A stretch of 64,000 nucleotides of DNA, taken from contig JALQBC010000016.1 in assembly GCA_023375675.1 (NCBI GenBank), positions 620,001 through 684,000 on the forward strand, given 5' to 3'. The notes beneath the pieces are model-generated. The model saw only the letters and a list, made by a program, of their open reading frames with translations. It was not told where the DNA came from and did no database searches. A program made the position numbers and the translations under genes. Shown piece after piece: positions 22,552-33,860 of this stretch (positions are counted from its first letter, which is position 1; every line of letters starts with the position of its first letter). This DNA is from Cytospora piceicola (Eukaryota > Ascomycota > Sordariomycetes > Diaporthales > Cytosporaceae).

Positions 22552-24710
22552 TGTTGTTGTTGCTGTCGTCGTCGTCGTCGATGTAAGTGTGTGAATGTGG
22601 GTATATATGTGGGTGTGGGTGTCGGTTTGGGGATAGGGACTGGGGCAAGTTTGGTAAGGCTGATTGATATCTGAGTAAAAGACCGAGGAAGACCCTTATG
22701 AGGACGAAGGGTGGTTCCTTGGGTGGTTCCTGGATGTTAGTGTCGTTGATATTGTCGATGTTGTTGTGGTACAGTCAGTCATGGACATGACAGCCAGACG
22801 GAGGGATAAAACGGAGAGGGCAGATTAAGGGCGGAGGCCATGGCAAACGGAGATGAAACTGAGGAGAGTAAGGGAGTAGCCCAAAGTCCCACAGTTTGAA
22901 AGGATGATGGTATCACGGGACTGGAGCGACGCAGGAGGTACTGCCTATTCTGGGAATGGCTACCTAGGTACCTTGGGTGGGCAGCTGCGTGTTGGGTACT
23001 TGGGTAGGTATAATAATATGGGACCTGACTTGTAAGGCTTGGTGTTAGTCTTAGATCCTAGGACAAGGTTGGAAGCCCCAAGGCAAGCAGACAGGGTATG
23101 GGGATGGCTGATTGGCCGGAGTTTTGTTGGTGGTTGCGGCGGTGGTAATGGTTGATGGTGGTGTGGGTGCGGCTGTAACATAGCCAGGTGCTGGGGACTT
23201 GTTACCGTGATTCACTGTGAAGGAAGATGTCCGTCGAGGACCTCATCTCTCACAATCAAACCACCTCCTTCCCACACTTACCGTACATCCGGGCAGTCAC
23301 AATTCTCACCATCACGCTCTCGGCTCTTCTCGCCTCCAGGGATGGATGAATGGTGGCTCTCGGATTTGAAATAGCTGAACTATAATTTGTCTGTTGGAGG
23401 GGCTCGTCTTCTTGTTTTTCTGGTTACGCGATGCTCCAGTTTGATCAGGATAGTTCCGTTCCGTCCCTAGCTCTGAACCCTGGAGGTACCTACCCACCTA
23501 GATGATAGCTCATTCGGCTACTTAGGTACTTACGTAGGTAGTTATCAGTAGCTAAATAAAGGTAGGGTCGTTTCGAGGGATACCCAAGGATTGTCGAGGT
23601 GTGTCAAAAGATGCCCGGGTCGTATGTCAAGGGCCTATGAGAATGAGGGCAATGGTCATCATCGTACTCCAAGTACGTACTCACCATAATTTCATGGCGT
23701 CATAAGACAAAAGCTACAAAGTTACAAGATCCAATTTGGGTAGTCTCCAAGATCTGGGTTTTTGAGGCAGGCGCCCCTTCCTCCTTCAACGATTTCAGAG
23801 GAGGGGAAGTCGCCCTGATTTCCTGTTGGAGGCAGTGAACCGTGACAGTGGGCGTGCTTTTACTGCCTGGCACGTGCCTGGCTGGCCTGGCTACCCGGTT
23901 CTTCTTCTTCGCAAGGCGCGCATGTCAGATACCACTGCTTGATTCATGCTTACATAAGTCGCCTAATCCTCCGGTTATCGGCCACCAATAACTTCAACGG
24001 TACCTTACACACTGTCGTACCACGACACTTACTAATTACCTAGGTACATTTACACAGTAATTATCTCATGTAAATCATATGAATCTCTAGGTTGGTCTCT
24101 TGTGATGGCTATCATTCAAGAGAATATGACTTTGACTACTTTTGCTTTGGTATACTCAATTACTGTTCTTGCTTGATTATGTAATCCCGCCTTAACGTTG
24201 GAGACGTCGCTACCTTCCTTACCTCCTTCCCTTCCAACAACCCCTGATCGGCGACACAGCACAGTACGTTATGATTGAATGTGAAATTATGATAGATAGC
24301 ATGATTAGTGTCTTCGGTATTGAAGAAGATGAACGGTCGGGAACAAGTGAAACCAATCTTGGAACCTCGAGAGGAGCCCTCAGTATCACGTACGGCGATG
24401 TCGCCGGGCTCACCTTTGTCTTTCTCTTCTGTGTTTGGAGAGGTTTCGAGAATGGTTCCGTCTGCCTTAATGTTGTTGTCAAGATTGATCATACCATATG
24501 CCTGCTCGTGTTGTCTATAATAATTTCAAATACAAGATGAATATATCCTTTCCCAAACTCCTTTCCCTTTCCTCACGACCACACACCAGACACACACAAC
24601 CTCGACGACTATAGTTCAAAAGTTTTACTGCTTCACCTTCTCTTTTACTTCCCATCCGATGCTATGCTATGCTCGTCTCTTGCCTCATGTCCACAACAAC
24701 ATCAATCGAC
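22552..24710. promoter_or_regulatory. Upstream region of the synthetase, downstream of sidA
   Basis: No gene is seen in these 2.16 kb. This should hold the synthetase promoter and the 3' UTR of sidA. A (CGT)n-like run lies just before the start codon (22566-22580). Single GATA cores are scattered (for example 22805, 23503, and reverse-strand sites at 23542 and 24061), and CCAAT boxes occur on either strand (about 23112, 23731, 23984). The full 14-base element found upstream of sidA is absent. The palindrome TACCTAGGTA occurs exactly twice, at 22961-22970 and 24037-24046, with looser relatives at 23484-23540. Confidence 0.5.
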
Positions 24711-26495
24711 TTAGGCCGCCTTTCCGAAGAGAGACTCGACCATCTCACCTGATCTCACCGACAAAATCGACAAAAGGGTATCACTCAGCTAGGTTAAAAT
24801 GTCAGTCTCGGGTCCCGTCGACAAGCTTTGAGAATGGGCACAAGAGGGGCAAGACTTACTCCATGCGTGCCTTCACAGCACCCTTGTAGCCAGATTCCAG
24901 ATCCTGGCGCAACAGTCTCGTTCGCGAACTTGACCTTGTAGTCGCGAGAAACTTCCATCACCCGCCTCTCGCCATCCTCGGTCTGGACTGACCACCGATC
25001 AGCCCGGGGCTTGGAGCTGCCCACACCGTCCTGCTCCGCTGGCAGCATGCTCCACGCATCCTTGAGCATCTCGATGTGGGCCTTCCTCTGGTAGCCCGTC
25101 GCAGCCACCACCAAGTCCACATCTAGAATCTCCTCGGCAGTGGTCGGGGTAAGGGGCCTGCCCTCCTCCTCGAAAAGCCCATCCGCCTCGAGCAGAATAT
25201 CGCCTGGAAGTGCCTCACGGACTCTCAGCCGCAGCTTGTCGTCGTCCTCTTCTGCCGAAAGGATCTGTCGCCCACCCATGATGCGGTGAGGCCATTCCGT
25301 CTCGTCGAAACCGATGTGTCGCTTCTGCTCGTACATCATCTCGAACAGCGTCTCGATCAGTCCCAGCCGCACCACCCCGTAGTTGGTCGCCTTCGCCTCC
25401 TTGATCAGGTTCTGGCGGTACTGCGATGACTTGGGGTACAGCTTATCAACCCAGTCTGGGTTGAAGATGGTGTTGACACTGTGAAAGGGAGTCAGCAAGC
25501 TATTTACGCAGCCAAGATATCGCCCCCCTCCTCAACCCTTATCCAAGTAGGGGCGAGGGGGCGGGGCCGGGGGCTTTTGCTATCACTTACAATGGCGAGT
25601 CGTCACTCGGCTTGATAAACTCCGACTTCATGATCATGTAAGTCTTGGAGTTAGGGTAGAGGTTGGACACATTGTTGAAGATCTCAGCCGCACTCTGACC
25701 ACCACCAATCACTGCAACACGGACCGGCGCATTGCGGTCAGTGAGAATCTGGGGCAGCATGTAGGCGTACTGGGATGAGTGGATCACCCTCGGGCTCTTC
25801 TCTGGCAGCGGCGTGGGGATCTTGGCCTGTCCGCCCACGGCGACAACAACATTGCGCGCACGGTGGGTGCTAATCGCACCGGTCTTGGAGTTCCTCTCCA
25901 CCACCGTGAACACCTTGACGCCGCTTGCGCTCTCCACAGGCGACACCGACACCACCTCACTGTTGTACCTCACAACATCGTCGAAGTGGCTGGCACACCA
26001 CCGCAGGTAGTCCTCGTACTCTGTCCTCGCCGGCAGGAAGGTATCCAGGTTGATGAAGTCCAAGAGCCGACCTTGGTTGTGCACATAGTTGAGGAATGTG
26101 AAGTGCGACCTGGGGTTGCGCAGAGATGCCATGTCCTTGACGAAGGAGATTTGCATCTTGGCGCCAGGGAGCAGCATGCCCGCGTGCCATGCAAACTTGG
26201 GCTGCTTCTCCAGGAACATGACATTGGGTGCCTGGCCCAGGCTTCCGGCCTCGAGCGCATCGTTGAGAGCCACAGCAATGGACAAGCTCGCCGGGCCGAA
26301 GCCTACGCAGAGAAGATCATGAACCGAGTCCAGGTCTGAGGCCTGGAGGTGAGACGATCTGTTGTGATATGTCTTCTGAGGCTGCGCAACCTGCGCACTG
26401 CTGCTGAAGCCATTGGTGCCGTTGACGCCGTTGACGCCGTGTGAATGACCGTTGCCATTCATGTCGTGGCTGTCAAAGTCACTGTGTGGCGCCAT
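24711..26495 (-). CDS. sidA: L-ornithine N5-monooxygenase, siderophore biosynthesis
   Basis: Exons on the minus strand are 26495-25591, 25478-24860 and 24788-24711; introns are 112 and 71 bp. The protein has 533 residues, slightly longer than the roughly 500 usual for SidA because of an N-terminal Asn/Gly/His-rich tail. It hydroxylates the side-chain amine of ornithine using FAD, NADPH and oxygen, the first committed step toward hydroxamate siderophores. Visible motifs are the FAD-binding [10 protein letters not shown] (about 65-74), the FVKDM substrate-side segment (about 118), the NADPH-binding [10 protein letters not shown] (about 264-273) and the AATGY motif (about 427-431). The end, CEGTHGLSDTLLS..., matches the family once intron 2 is removed, which is strong support for the final 26-codon exon. 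The gene is tandem with and upstream of the synthetase, and the upstream DNA holds iron-type GATA elements. Function is confident. Confidence 0.95.
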
Positions 26496-27249
26496 GTCTT
26501 TGGATTTGGAGGATGAAGATAAGATGAGGAGGGATGCTGTGTACCGTCTCTAGCAAAGGGTACACCAACGAATACTCGTGGCGACAGAGTTCGGCTCGGC
26601 ACGAAACGGCGGGATGGCCTGTTTAGGTGTCGTCAACCGGGTGGAAGGTTGCAGGAGGAGGGGTCACAAGCTTGCGTCAGACGCTGATGTATCTTGTGAT
26701 GCGTGGTCGGTAACACGGGTATCAATAACGTTTAGGGTATTAAAGAGAGGGAGAAGTCTTCAAAGCTACCAAGACACTCATGGTGAAAATCACGAGGAGG
26801 GGGAGGTCACCCTATTTAGGTAGTACCCTACCCTTGCCAGCCCTTGCCAGCTTCGTCGACAATGGCACCACTCGTCTGCAGCCCTTGACTAACAGCACTC
26901 CATAGAGCCCCTGGGATGGAGGCACCAAGCTTCCCATCTTGGAAGGGAGCTCCTCACCTGGGCTCAACCTCACCCACAGCCAAGAACTCAAATATCCAAG
27001 CAACCAGCATCTAGAGTCCGGCCAGCTGGGCCAAGACCAAAAAGATGCAAAAAGGAAGAAAAAAACCGCTGTCATGCCACCACATGGTACAAAACAAGTC
27101 AGGGATCTGCATAAGAAAATTGAGCAAGAGTAAATCGTCATCCACTCACAAGCCGGGAGGGACCCATAAGGGCCCGCACTGAAGACGGTGGTCGGGCGAA
27201 TGTGGGTCAGTTACGCCTCCGTTTTTCGCGACATCGGTGATTATCTCTG

Positions 27250-27263
27250 GATCTGATAAGATC
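27250..27263 (-). promoter_or_regulatory. GATA-type iron-regulatory element, copy 1
   Basis: GATCTGATAAGATC contains ATCTGATAA, which fits the ATCWGATAA consensus described for the fungal iron regulator SreA/Sre1 and its relatives. It lies 755 bp upstream of the sidA start codon. The same 14 bases recur at 27991-28004. The half-sites GATCT and AGATC flank the GATA core symmetrically. Confidence 0.7.
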
Positions 27264-27270
27264 TGGAGCA

Positions 27271-27292
27271 TGGAATTGTGGAACCAATTCCA
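27271..27292. promoter_or_regulatory. Inverted repeat with CCAAT box beside the GATA element
   Basis: TGGAATTG and CAATTCCA form perfect 8-bp arms around a 6-base spacer. A CCAAT box (27284-27288) sits in the right half. It lies 8 bp from the GATA element at 27250-27263. CCAAT-binding complex plus HapX is the known partner system in iron regulation of filamentous ascomycetes, so the pairing is suggestive, not proven. Confidence 0.4.
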
Positions 27293-27990
27293 AGACGACA
27301 CTCGATTGGATTTTCGACCGACCCTCCGAGCCACGGACTGTTTTCCTAATGAATCCACAGTCTCCCTCTCACGGTGCTCAACCACCCCACTGCCAAGGAC
27401 TCTGAAGCACCATACTGTACTGTTATACATACACACAGTCTGACAGTACATGTCTCGTGTACATAGTCAGTACCTTCGCCTGTCCGACGGCAAAACGCAA
27501 GCCCTATGCATGTATATATGTGTGTGTGTGTGTGGGTGTGAAGCCAGATACATCCTGACCTACTGACATTCATTTCGATTCCAAGTGCTATGCTACGACA
27601 GAATCAATGTCATACACGCTGAATACCGTGAGAACATATACAGATAGTTACAAGAGCACCTTTCGCAACAGGTATCCAGGAACCAGCCAAAATCTGATCC
27701 CCCCTGATCTTAATGACGCCAGAACCGTCCCTCGCACCATGCAATGCGGGATCCCTGGTGAGATTGCATAATACTGTAAACCTTAAGGGTCACAGTAGAC
27801 GCGTGGAACATCTGACCGGAGCCATTTACACACAGTACACACCCGAGCTCTGACACAGCACAGTCCAGCTCCAAGATTTGTCTGCTTGTCAGATCTTTTA
27901 TCACGGGGAAACGTTGAACCCACCAGACGCGAGACAGGTGGATTCTTCGTACAGGCCCATGAAAATAATGACTCCTCATTGGCTTTAGAT

Positions 27991-28004
27991 GATCTGATAA
28001 GATC
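27991..28004 (-). promoter_or_regulatory. GATA-type iron-regulatory element, copy 2
   Basis: This is an exact second copy of GATCTGATAAGATC, 1496 bp upstream of the sidA start. An ATTGG (reverse CCAAT) lies just before it at 27978-27982. Two identical 14-mers 741 bp apart in one upstream region are unlikely by chance. Confidence 0.65.
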
Positions 28005-30402
28005 ACCACGCCCCATAGTTGACGCTTGGAAATGAAGGAAGGTAAGGATCATTAAGCAGCTACCATGCTGCCTGCTTAGAATCCATGCTAAGAGCAACTG
28101 GAGCCACATTCAACTGTTCGCCCCTCTCTTCCCCACCAATACTTTTGTTTGGTTCTTCCCCTTCCCCTTCCCTCCTCTCTGGTCTCCCTGTCTACATTTC
28201 TCAAGACTTTCTCCGCCCCGACTGAAACAGCAAAGCGACGTCGGAGAGCTCATTGATGAGGTTTTTTCTTGCTCTCTGCCTCACACACACACACTCTCTC
28301 TCTCTCTACGTACCATCTCGTCCCCTGTTCTGCTCAGGGTACTGTAATTTGGAGGATTCCTGTACGTCAACGCCCAGAAACTAAAAATGGGGTACAGATG
28401 CCGTGAGTTCAAAGATGGGCTTCCTCCACAGTATAATACAGTACAGTACACACAAATATGTGAATACCAGTAGTCTAGAGGTACTGTGTATATGTCGCGT
28501 CACTGAATGCTGCCGAGACCACGTACAGCACCATGGATATATGTGTCCCTGACAGGTACATGACATGTAGGCTCTCCTCGTGGTCGTGGCTTCTCGCATG
28601 ATTGTCGCATGAGTATCATTGCAGATCCCCGCAATAAACTTTCTTCGAGGCAAAAATGTTCCGGAGATCTTCTGCGAGTCTCTCAAGTGCTCTCATTCTC
28701 GGGAGCGAGCGAGTAACGCCGAAGGCGTATTCAAAACTGACATTATGACCTGCTTTCGAAGCACCCTAGCACTGTCACATGGGATCACTAGATGACATTT
28801 ACATAAGGGGATGGTGACATGGCTCGATGATCGTCAAAACCATCAACAGATGTACGAGACTCACATGTACCTCCACCCCTCCCCCATCCTTATCAAGTGG
28901 CGGAGGAGATTATTGATGGATGGGTGGATGAATGTGATAGTGCCGAATAGAAGCTGAAGCCCCACAAACATCTGAACTTTGGTACGAGACTGATCTAAAG
29001 ACGGTGACACCTGTGGACCTAACAACTCTTCCGTCGTGTAGACTGTATATACCTTTTTACTTCATGTGTGTATGTAGCTTTTTGGGTTACAGCTGCAGTA
29101 TGCGCGCCAAATGGATCATCTCTCAATGTGCATTGGCATCCGAGACGACGGTAAGCCGTTTCCTTGTTGGACCTGTGGACCCCTTTCTCTAACGCTCCAT
29201 CTAATGTGTGCATATGTGTAAGTGCATGTGGGCAACAAAGCGGATCTTGCCATGCATTCAATGTTCCCACTGCCCCGGGACAGACCAATAGTACCAGAAT
29301 GACTTCGCCTGAGCCCAGTTACCCATCATGACTGCCCCCCACGTTGCAAACTGGTGCTCATTTTGCAAGGTTGAATTTGCTGCGTCATTTTCAAGACATA
29401 GGAAGCAGAAGAAAAACGAAAGCTTGTCTCCTGAGAGAAGTCTTCCACGTTCAGCTGGGCAGGGTACCTAAGTACATACTTACCACGTACCATCTCACGT
29501 CTGCAGGTCCGAAGTCTAGGGTCCGAGGTCCGAGGCTCTCTTTTGCATGGGTCTAGTTATATGAAATACTGGTTTTACTACATACAATGGGCGAGGTTCG
29601 AGTATAGTACATAATGCCTCACACATCTGCTGCCTGGATAAGCGTGTGGGGGTAGGGGGGGGTGGAAATTGGGCCAAACTTTGTAGAACGTGGTGTATTT
29701 GACAGTACCCTAGGGTATACGGTATCTTTACATCTGTATTATATTTACAATACATACGGGTTCCTTGAAGAATAGAAGAATACAGGAAGGGCTCTCAGGA
29801 ATTCCTCGACAGCACAACTAATTACTAGGAAGATGCATATCATGCTGAGGTACTACAACAGTCGAGCTTTACGTGTATGTTGCCTTGTACCTAGATCCCT
29901 GCATTCCATTAGCAAATAATCCCCAAGGCTACATATGTAGAGTCTTGGCCTTAACAATTCATCCCCAGATTTCGGAGCAGAGATTTGTATGTGTATGTAC
30001 TGGTAAGCTTCCGCCCAGTCCAGATGTCCGCCCTGTCCGCCCTACGCACGCCCAATCTCAATTATGCCATATCATCTTGCCTCCCCTGTCCTTGCCCAAC
30101 ATTTGGGCGCTTTTGACAATACTCATACTAGTCGTTTGAGCCCAACCCATCCTTGTCAGCTACTCCGTCTCCCGCGGGACGTCTGCTTTGTAGACCGTGT
30201 TCGTTGAAGCCCAGTCGCCTTTTTGGTACTGTCCGCGCTCATCGCGCGCTCTAGGCCAACCTCTGACAATAATATAAGTTTATCCATGTTATGTAATTGT
30301 GTGCACCAAGTGCGGCTGTCTCAGGCTTGTTGGATCAACTCAACAGGCTCTTGCCCCTAAATGTCTTGACGACCTAACGACGTCAGCTGAGTTGATTCAA
30401 TA

Positions 30403-30411
30403 TTATCTGAT
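30403..30411 (-). promoter_or_regulatory. Further ATCAGATAA match (reverse strand)
   Basis: TTATCTGAT on the plus strand is ATCAGATAA on the minus strand, a match to the ATCWGATAA consensus. It lies 3.9 kb from sidA and 0.7 kb past the amidase stop. About one such match is expected by chance in a window of this size, so its role is doubtful. Confidence 0.2.
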
Positions 30412-31093
30412 CGGAATCCATGTGCAAGGAGGAGGGTAACGACGACCTCACGAGACCCTTGCAAGTTTCCAGCTTCTAAGGACAAAGCCTAGCCATTGTA
30501 CGAACAATTGCATCATGCGGTGCTGTGTACTCTGAGAAGAGATCACAGGGCTTACTAGTACGTATGAGCTTCTAACCAGGTCATCCATGGATCACTCGAC
30601 TTACACGTCGAAAGTACACCGCAGCGTCGCAAGAAGAGGTTGCGATGAGGGACTTGACAAAACATAATGTGAGGACCGCGTTTCCTTTGTCATTTATGAA
30701 GAATATTATTGATTTGTGTATAGATGATGTTAAATATGTCACTATGCGCGAAGTGATCAGAGCATCAGTGTCAGCTCCGGAGTTCCAGTGGATCCATGAC
30801 TTGGTTCCGAAGGCCTGTTTTTCGAGGAGGGAAGAATCACACCTATAGAGACTCGCATAGATGTGTGCAGCGTGAGTAAGAAGACTTGCTGAATGCAGGT
30901 GATGGCTTTACTCGATAGGTGAGAGTTCAATGTACCATCCCAGTGAGCGCCTTGATTATGTCCCCTCAAGCGACATAGTCTATTGAAGATGTGGAACACT
31001 GCCGGGCAAGCCTCCAATACGGACCTTGACACGCCTGTCATTTTCATCGTCACAAAACAAGAAGCAATGGACCTGTACGATCGATAGTAAGGT

Positions 31094-33046
31094 TCACTCG
31101 AACGGACCTGTCGGACCCCTGATAGCTTCAAAAGACCCATGAAATGCCCTCATGAATCTCAACAACAAATCTGTGTTTCCATCCCTCGCCAGGACAAACA
31201 TCCCCCACGGTTGCCCATTCTTGCTCAAGTTCCCCACAGGTACAGTTGCCACCGGCCAGCCGGCGCAGGACGAAAAGCCGATGAGCGATGCGTCGGACGC
31301 GGAGAGGACGATGTCGAGGTTGCTCTCGCGCATGAGCTTGGCCATCCCGTCCTCCCTAGCCAGCCTTCGCAGTGTGGCTTTTGCTGTGTCGTATCTGTCC
31401 GCCGTCATGGTATCGTCACGGCACTTGATGAGCTCGGTTTGTGTCGTATAGGCTGGGATGGAAGATAGTGAGCGGCTGGCCTAGGTGGCATGGTTTGCTT
31501 CTGTTAAGAATGATCTCGGAGACTCACGTTCCGGCATCGCTTTGGAAGCGTGCTCTTGGTTCCATGCGACGAGGTCGGCTAGATTGGTGAGTTGGGGATC
31601 TGGTTCGAAGTTCGTGGAGATAAAATCCTTGAAGACTCCGGAAAATTCATGGTCTAGGAGTAAGTTTAGCGATCTGTTACCCCTTGATTATGGCGCAGTG
31701 GGTATCTAGATAGTTACTGACAGGAAATGCTGTGTAGCCCTTCACCCTCATACATCAGCATGTCTGGGCTTGGGGGGTCTTGCAGCGGGAAAACCACTCG
31801 AGCACCCAAAGCCTCTATATTCCTCGCAACTGAGGCGTATTTGTCCTTCTGGACGCAAAAAGTCAATAACCAAACAATAATTGATGGTTCTGCTCTGGAC
31901 TTACCACTTCGTCTGACCCCCATTTCCAATTGGAACTTGGATCTGTTCCCCACTCGCTGCTTAGGACGCCAATAGACAACCCTTCCCAGAGGTGTCCGGT
32001 CAGAGTTCCACCTTCGGTGGGACGTTCCTGGTGTTTCGAATCTGCTTTTTTGAGCAAAATCCTGGACATCGATGCCAGGTCCAGTGGATCCCTTGCCATC
32101 AGACCGACACGATCGAACGCCTCGCTGATCCTACAGATGCCATCAATCGGAACTGACCCGAGAGGTAAAGTCAGACCATAGAGCCCGTTGACACTGGCCG
32201 GGAAAACGTTGGATCCTCCTGTCTCGGTGCCAATACCAAGAGGAGCAAAGCCAGCTCCGATGCTGACGGCAGGTCCTGCCGAGGACCCTCCACACCAGGG
32301 TTGGTCTTCCTCTTTGAGACTTTCCCGTCGGTAAGGGGACAATGTCTGGCCGCCGTATGCGCTCCATCCGATGGGCGTGTCGTCAGATCTGAGAGGTTGC
32401 CGATCAGTGTCTCCTCAAGCGGTGGCAAGTACGTGAAAGCGAGCCTGGTAGGCAGAACTAGCTTACTTGAGACCGCAAAATTCGGTGAGGTTGCCTTTTC
32501 CCAAAATAATAATGCCTGCTTCGATGAGTCTCTCGACCAAAGTGGCATTCCGCATGGCAGTGAGAGATGCAACGGCGCAGGAGCCGGCCGAGGTGACCAT
32601 GCCCAGAGATGGGTCGGTGACGATAGCATCCTAGAAAAGTCAATGCAACGTTGTCAGTAAAAATAGATATCCTGTGGGTTGCAATGAGAAGAAGAAGGAG
32701 CAGAAGGATAAGACGCGTATGACCCAGCCAGATATGTACTTGCTTTGAGAATAATGGGAATGCCATGAAGATCACTTCTGATGTTGCCTCGTCTTCGCTC
32801 CTCATCGAGCTTCTTTGCCTGAGCTACTGCCAAGTTCCTGGGACACACAGATATGACAGCGTTGAGTTTCATTCCGGCATGGTTATGTCGACTAATCTGG
32901 TCCAGCAAAGAGTTCACGAGAGATTCACTGGTCAGTTGGCCAGTACGCATGAGAGTACTGTACTCCTGGGCGGAGTGTTGAAGGGAGCACACATGCATGC
33001 AGCCCCCTTCTGCAGCAGCGACCGACTTGGCCTCGGAGTGGAGCAT
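31094..33046 (-). CDS. Amidase-signature family hydrolase, six exons
   Basis: Exons on the minus strand are 33046-32744, 32630-32467, 32388-31905, 31848-31722, 31653-31528 and 31452-31094, giving 520 residues. The Ser-cisSer-Lys triad is visible: Lys101 in GIPIILK, Ser191 in GGSSAG and Ser215 in GTETGGS. The S191-S215 spacing of 24 equals that in fatty acid amide hydrolase. The family hydrolyses amide bonds in the cytosol or, for some members, at membranes; the substrate here cannot be read. The first intron (113 bp) starts with GC instead of GT and directly follows the catalytic Lys codon. The other introns are GT-AG and 56-78 bp. The TAM/LTD-like stretch usual after the first Lys continues in frame across the GC-AG junction, which supports it. 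No signal peptide is seen. The start is the first Met after an in-frame stop. Confidence 0.9.
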
Positions 33047-33860
33047 TTTAGTTTACTGTTCTCCCAGGGTATGGAAATGAAGGGCTTTGTTCCTCCTTCG
33101 CAAGACGAGAATCATGGTATTTAAAGTGTGAGGAACCATGTCCGTTCTTATCTGTGATCAGATGTTGGTGCCTAGTGCGAGTGTGTTAGTGACCGTGTAA
33201 ACGTCTGTCTGGTGGAGCCCGGCCCAGGCTCCAGCATAGTGACAATAATAATGATATTGATAATGGAAGGAGGGCAAATGCTGATTCTTCCTTGGCATGA
33301 TACCTGTTGGATTACTGCTGCCTGAGCATTACTACGGACAGTTTGAGTTGAACTTCCTCATCATGGGGCTGCAGGAGTGTTCAGAGGAGTGGTGGAGCCC
33401 AAGAATTTGAGGATGGAGGGGCAGCATAAGGGTTGGGGTTACAATACCATGTACCAGCTGGTATCAACTGATTTCTGAATGGTTGCCAGCTGGCGAAGCT
33501 TTCCCCCTTACTACAACAACTTGGTCGCCTGGACTTTCCCCCCGAGGATAACATCATCATCCATGGACCTGAACCTTGCAACTCACTGAAGGAGTTCATT
33601 TCTTGGTACGTACTCTAACGATCAAGGAAAACAACGCGACCAAACACCAGACATCAAACATTTCAGTCCCGCACATCCCCACGTCTTACCGATGATTGAC
33701 ATCATGATTGCCCCCAATCCGAATGAAAGACCAAGTAGAGCAATTGTGTGTTCTTCGGCATATACTTACACAAGTAGGTACATACTACATACAAATACAG
33801 ACCCTGTCATGGTCACGAGGACCACAAGGACCACGTGAGACTGCGAGACCATATCAACCA
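33047..33860. promoter_or_regulatory. Divergent intergenic region between amidase and Nudix-fusion genes
   Basis: About 0.8 kb separates two divergently transcribed genes, so both promoters must lie here. No long open frame exists. TTATCTG (33147) and nearby TGATCAGAT form a loose GATA pair. No other element is distinctive. Confidence 0.5.

Larger units (their letters stand above)
26496..31093. other. Gene-free 4.6 kb region holding the sidA control region
   Basis: No open frame is convincing on either strand. The sidA-proximal part carries GATA elements at 27250-27263 and 27991-28004. Microsatellites are a TG run at 27519-27534 and a CA-then-CT run at 28282-28307. TACATATGTA occurs at 29930-29939. 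The distal part lies downstream of the amidase. A non-coding RNA cannot be ruled out. Confidence 0.55.
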
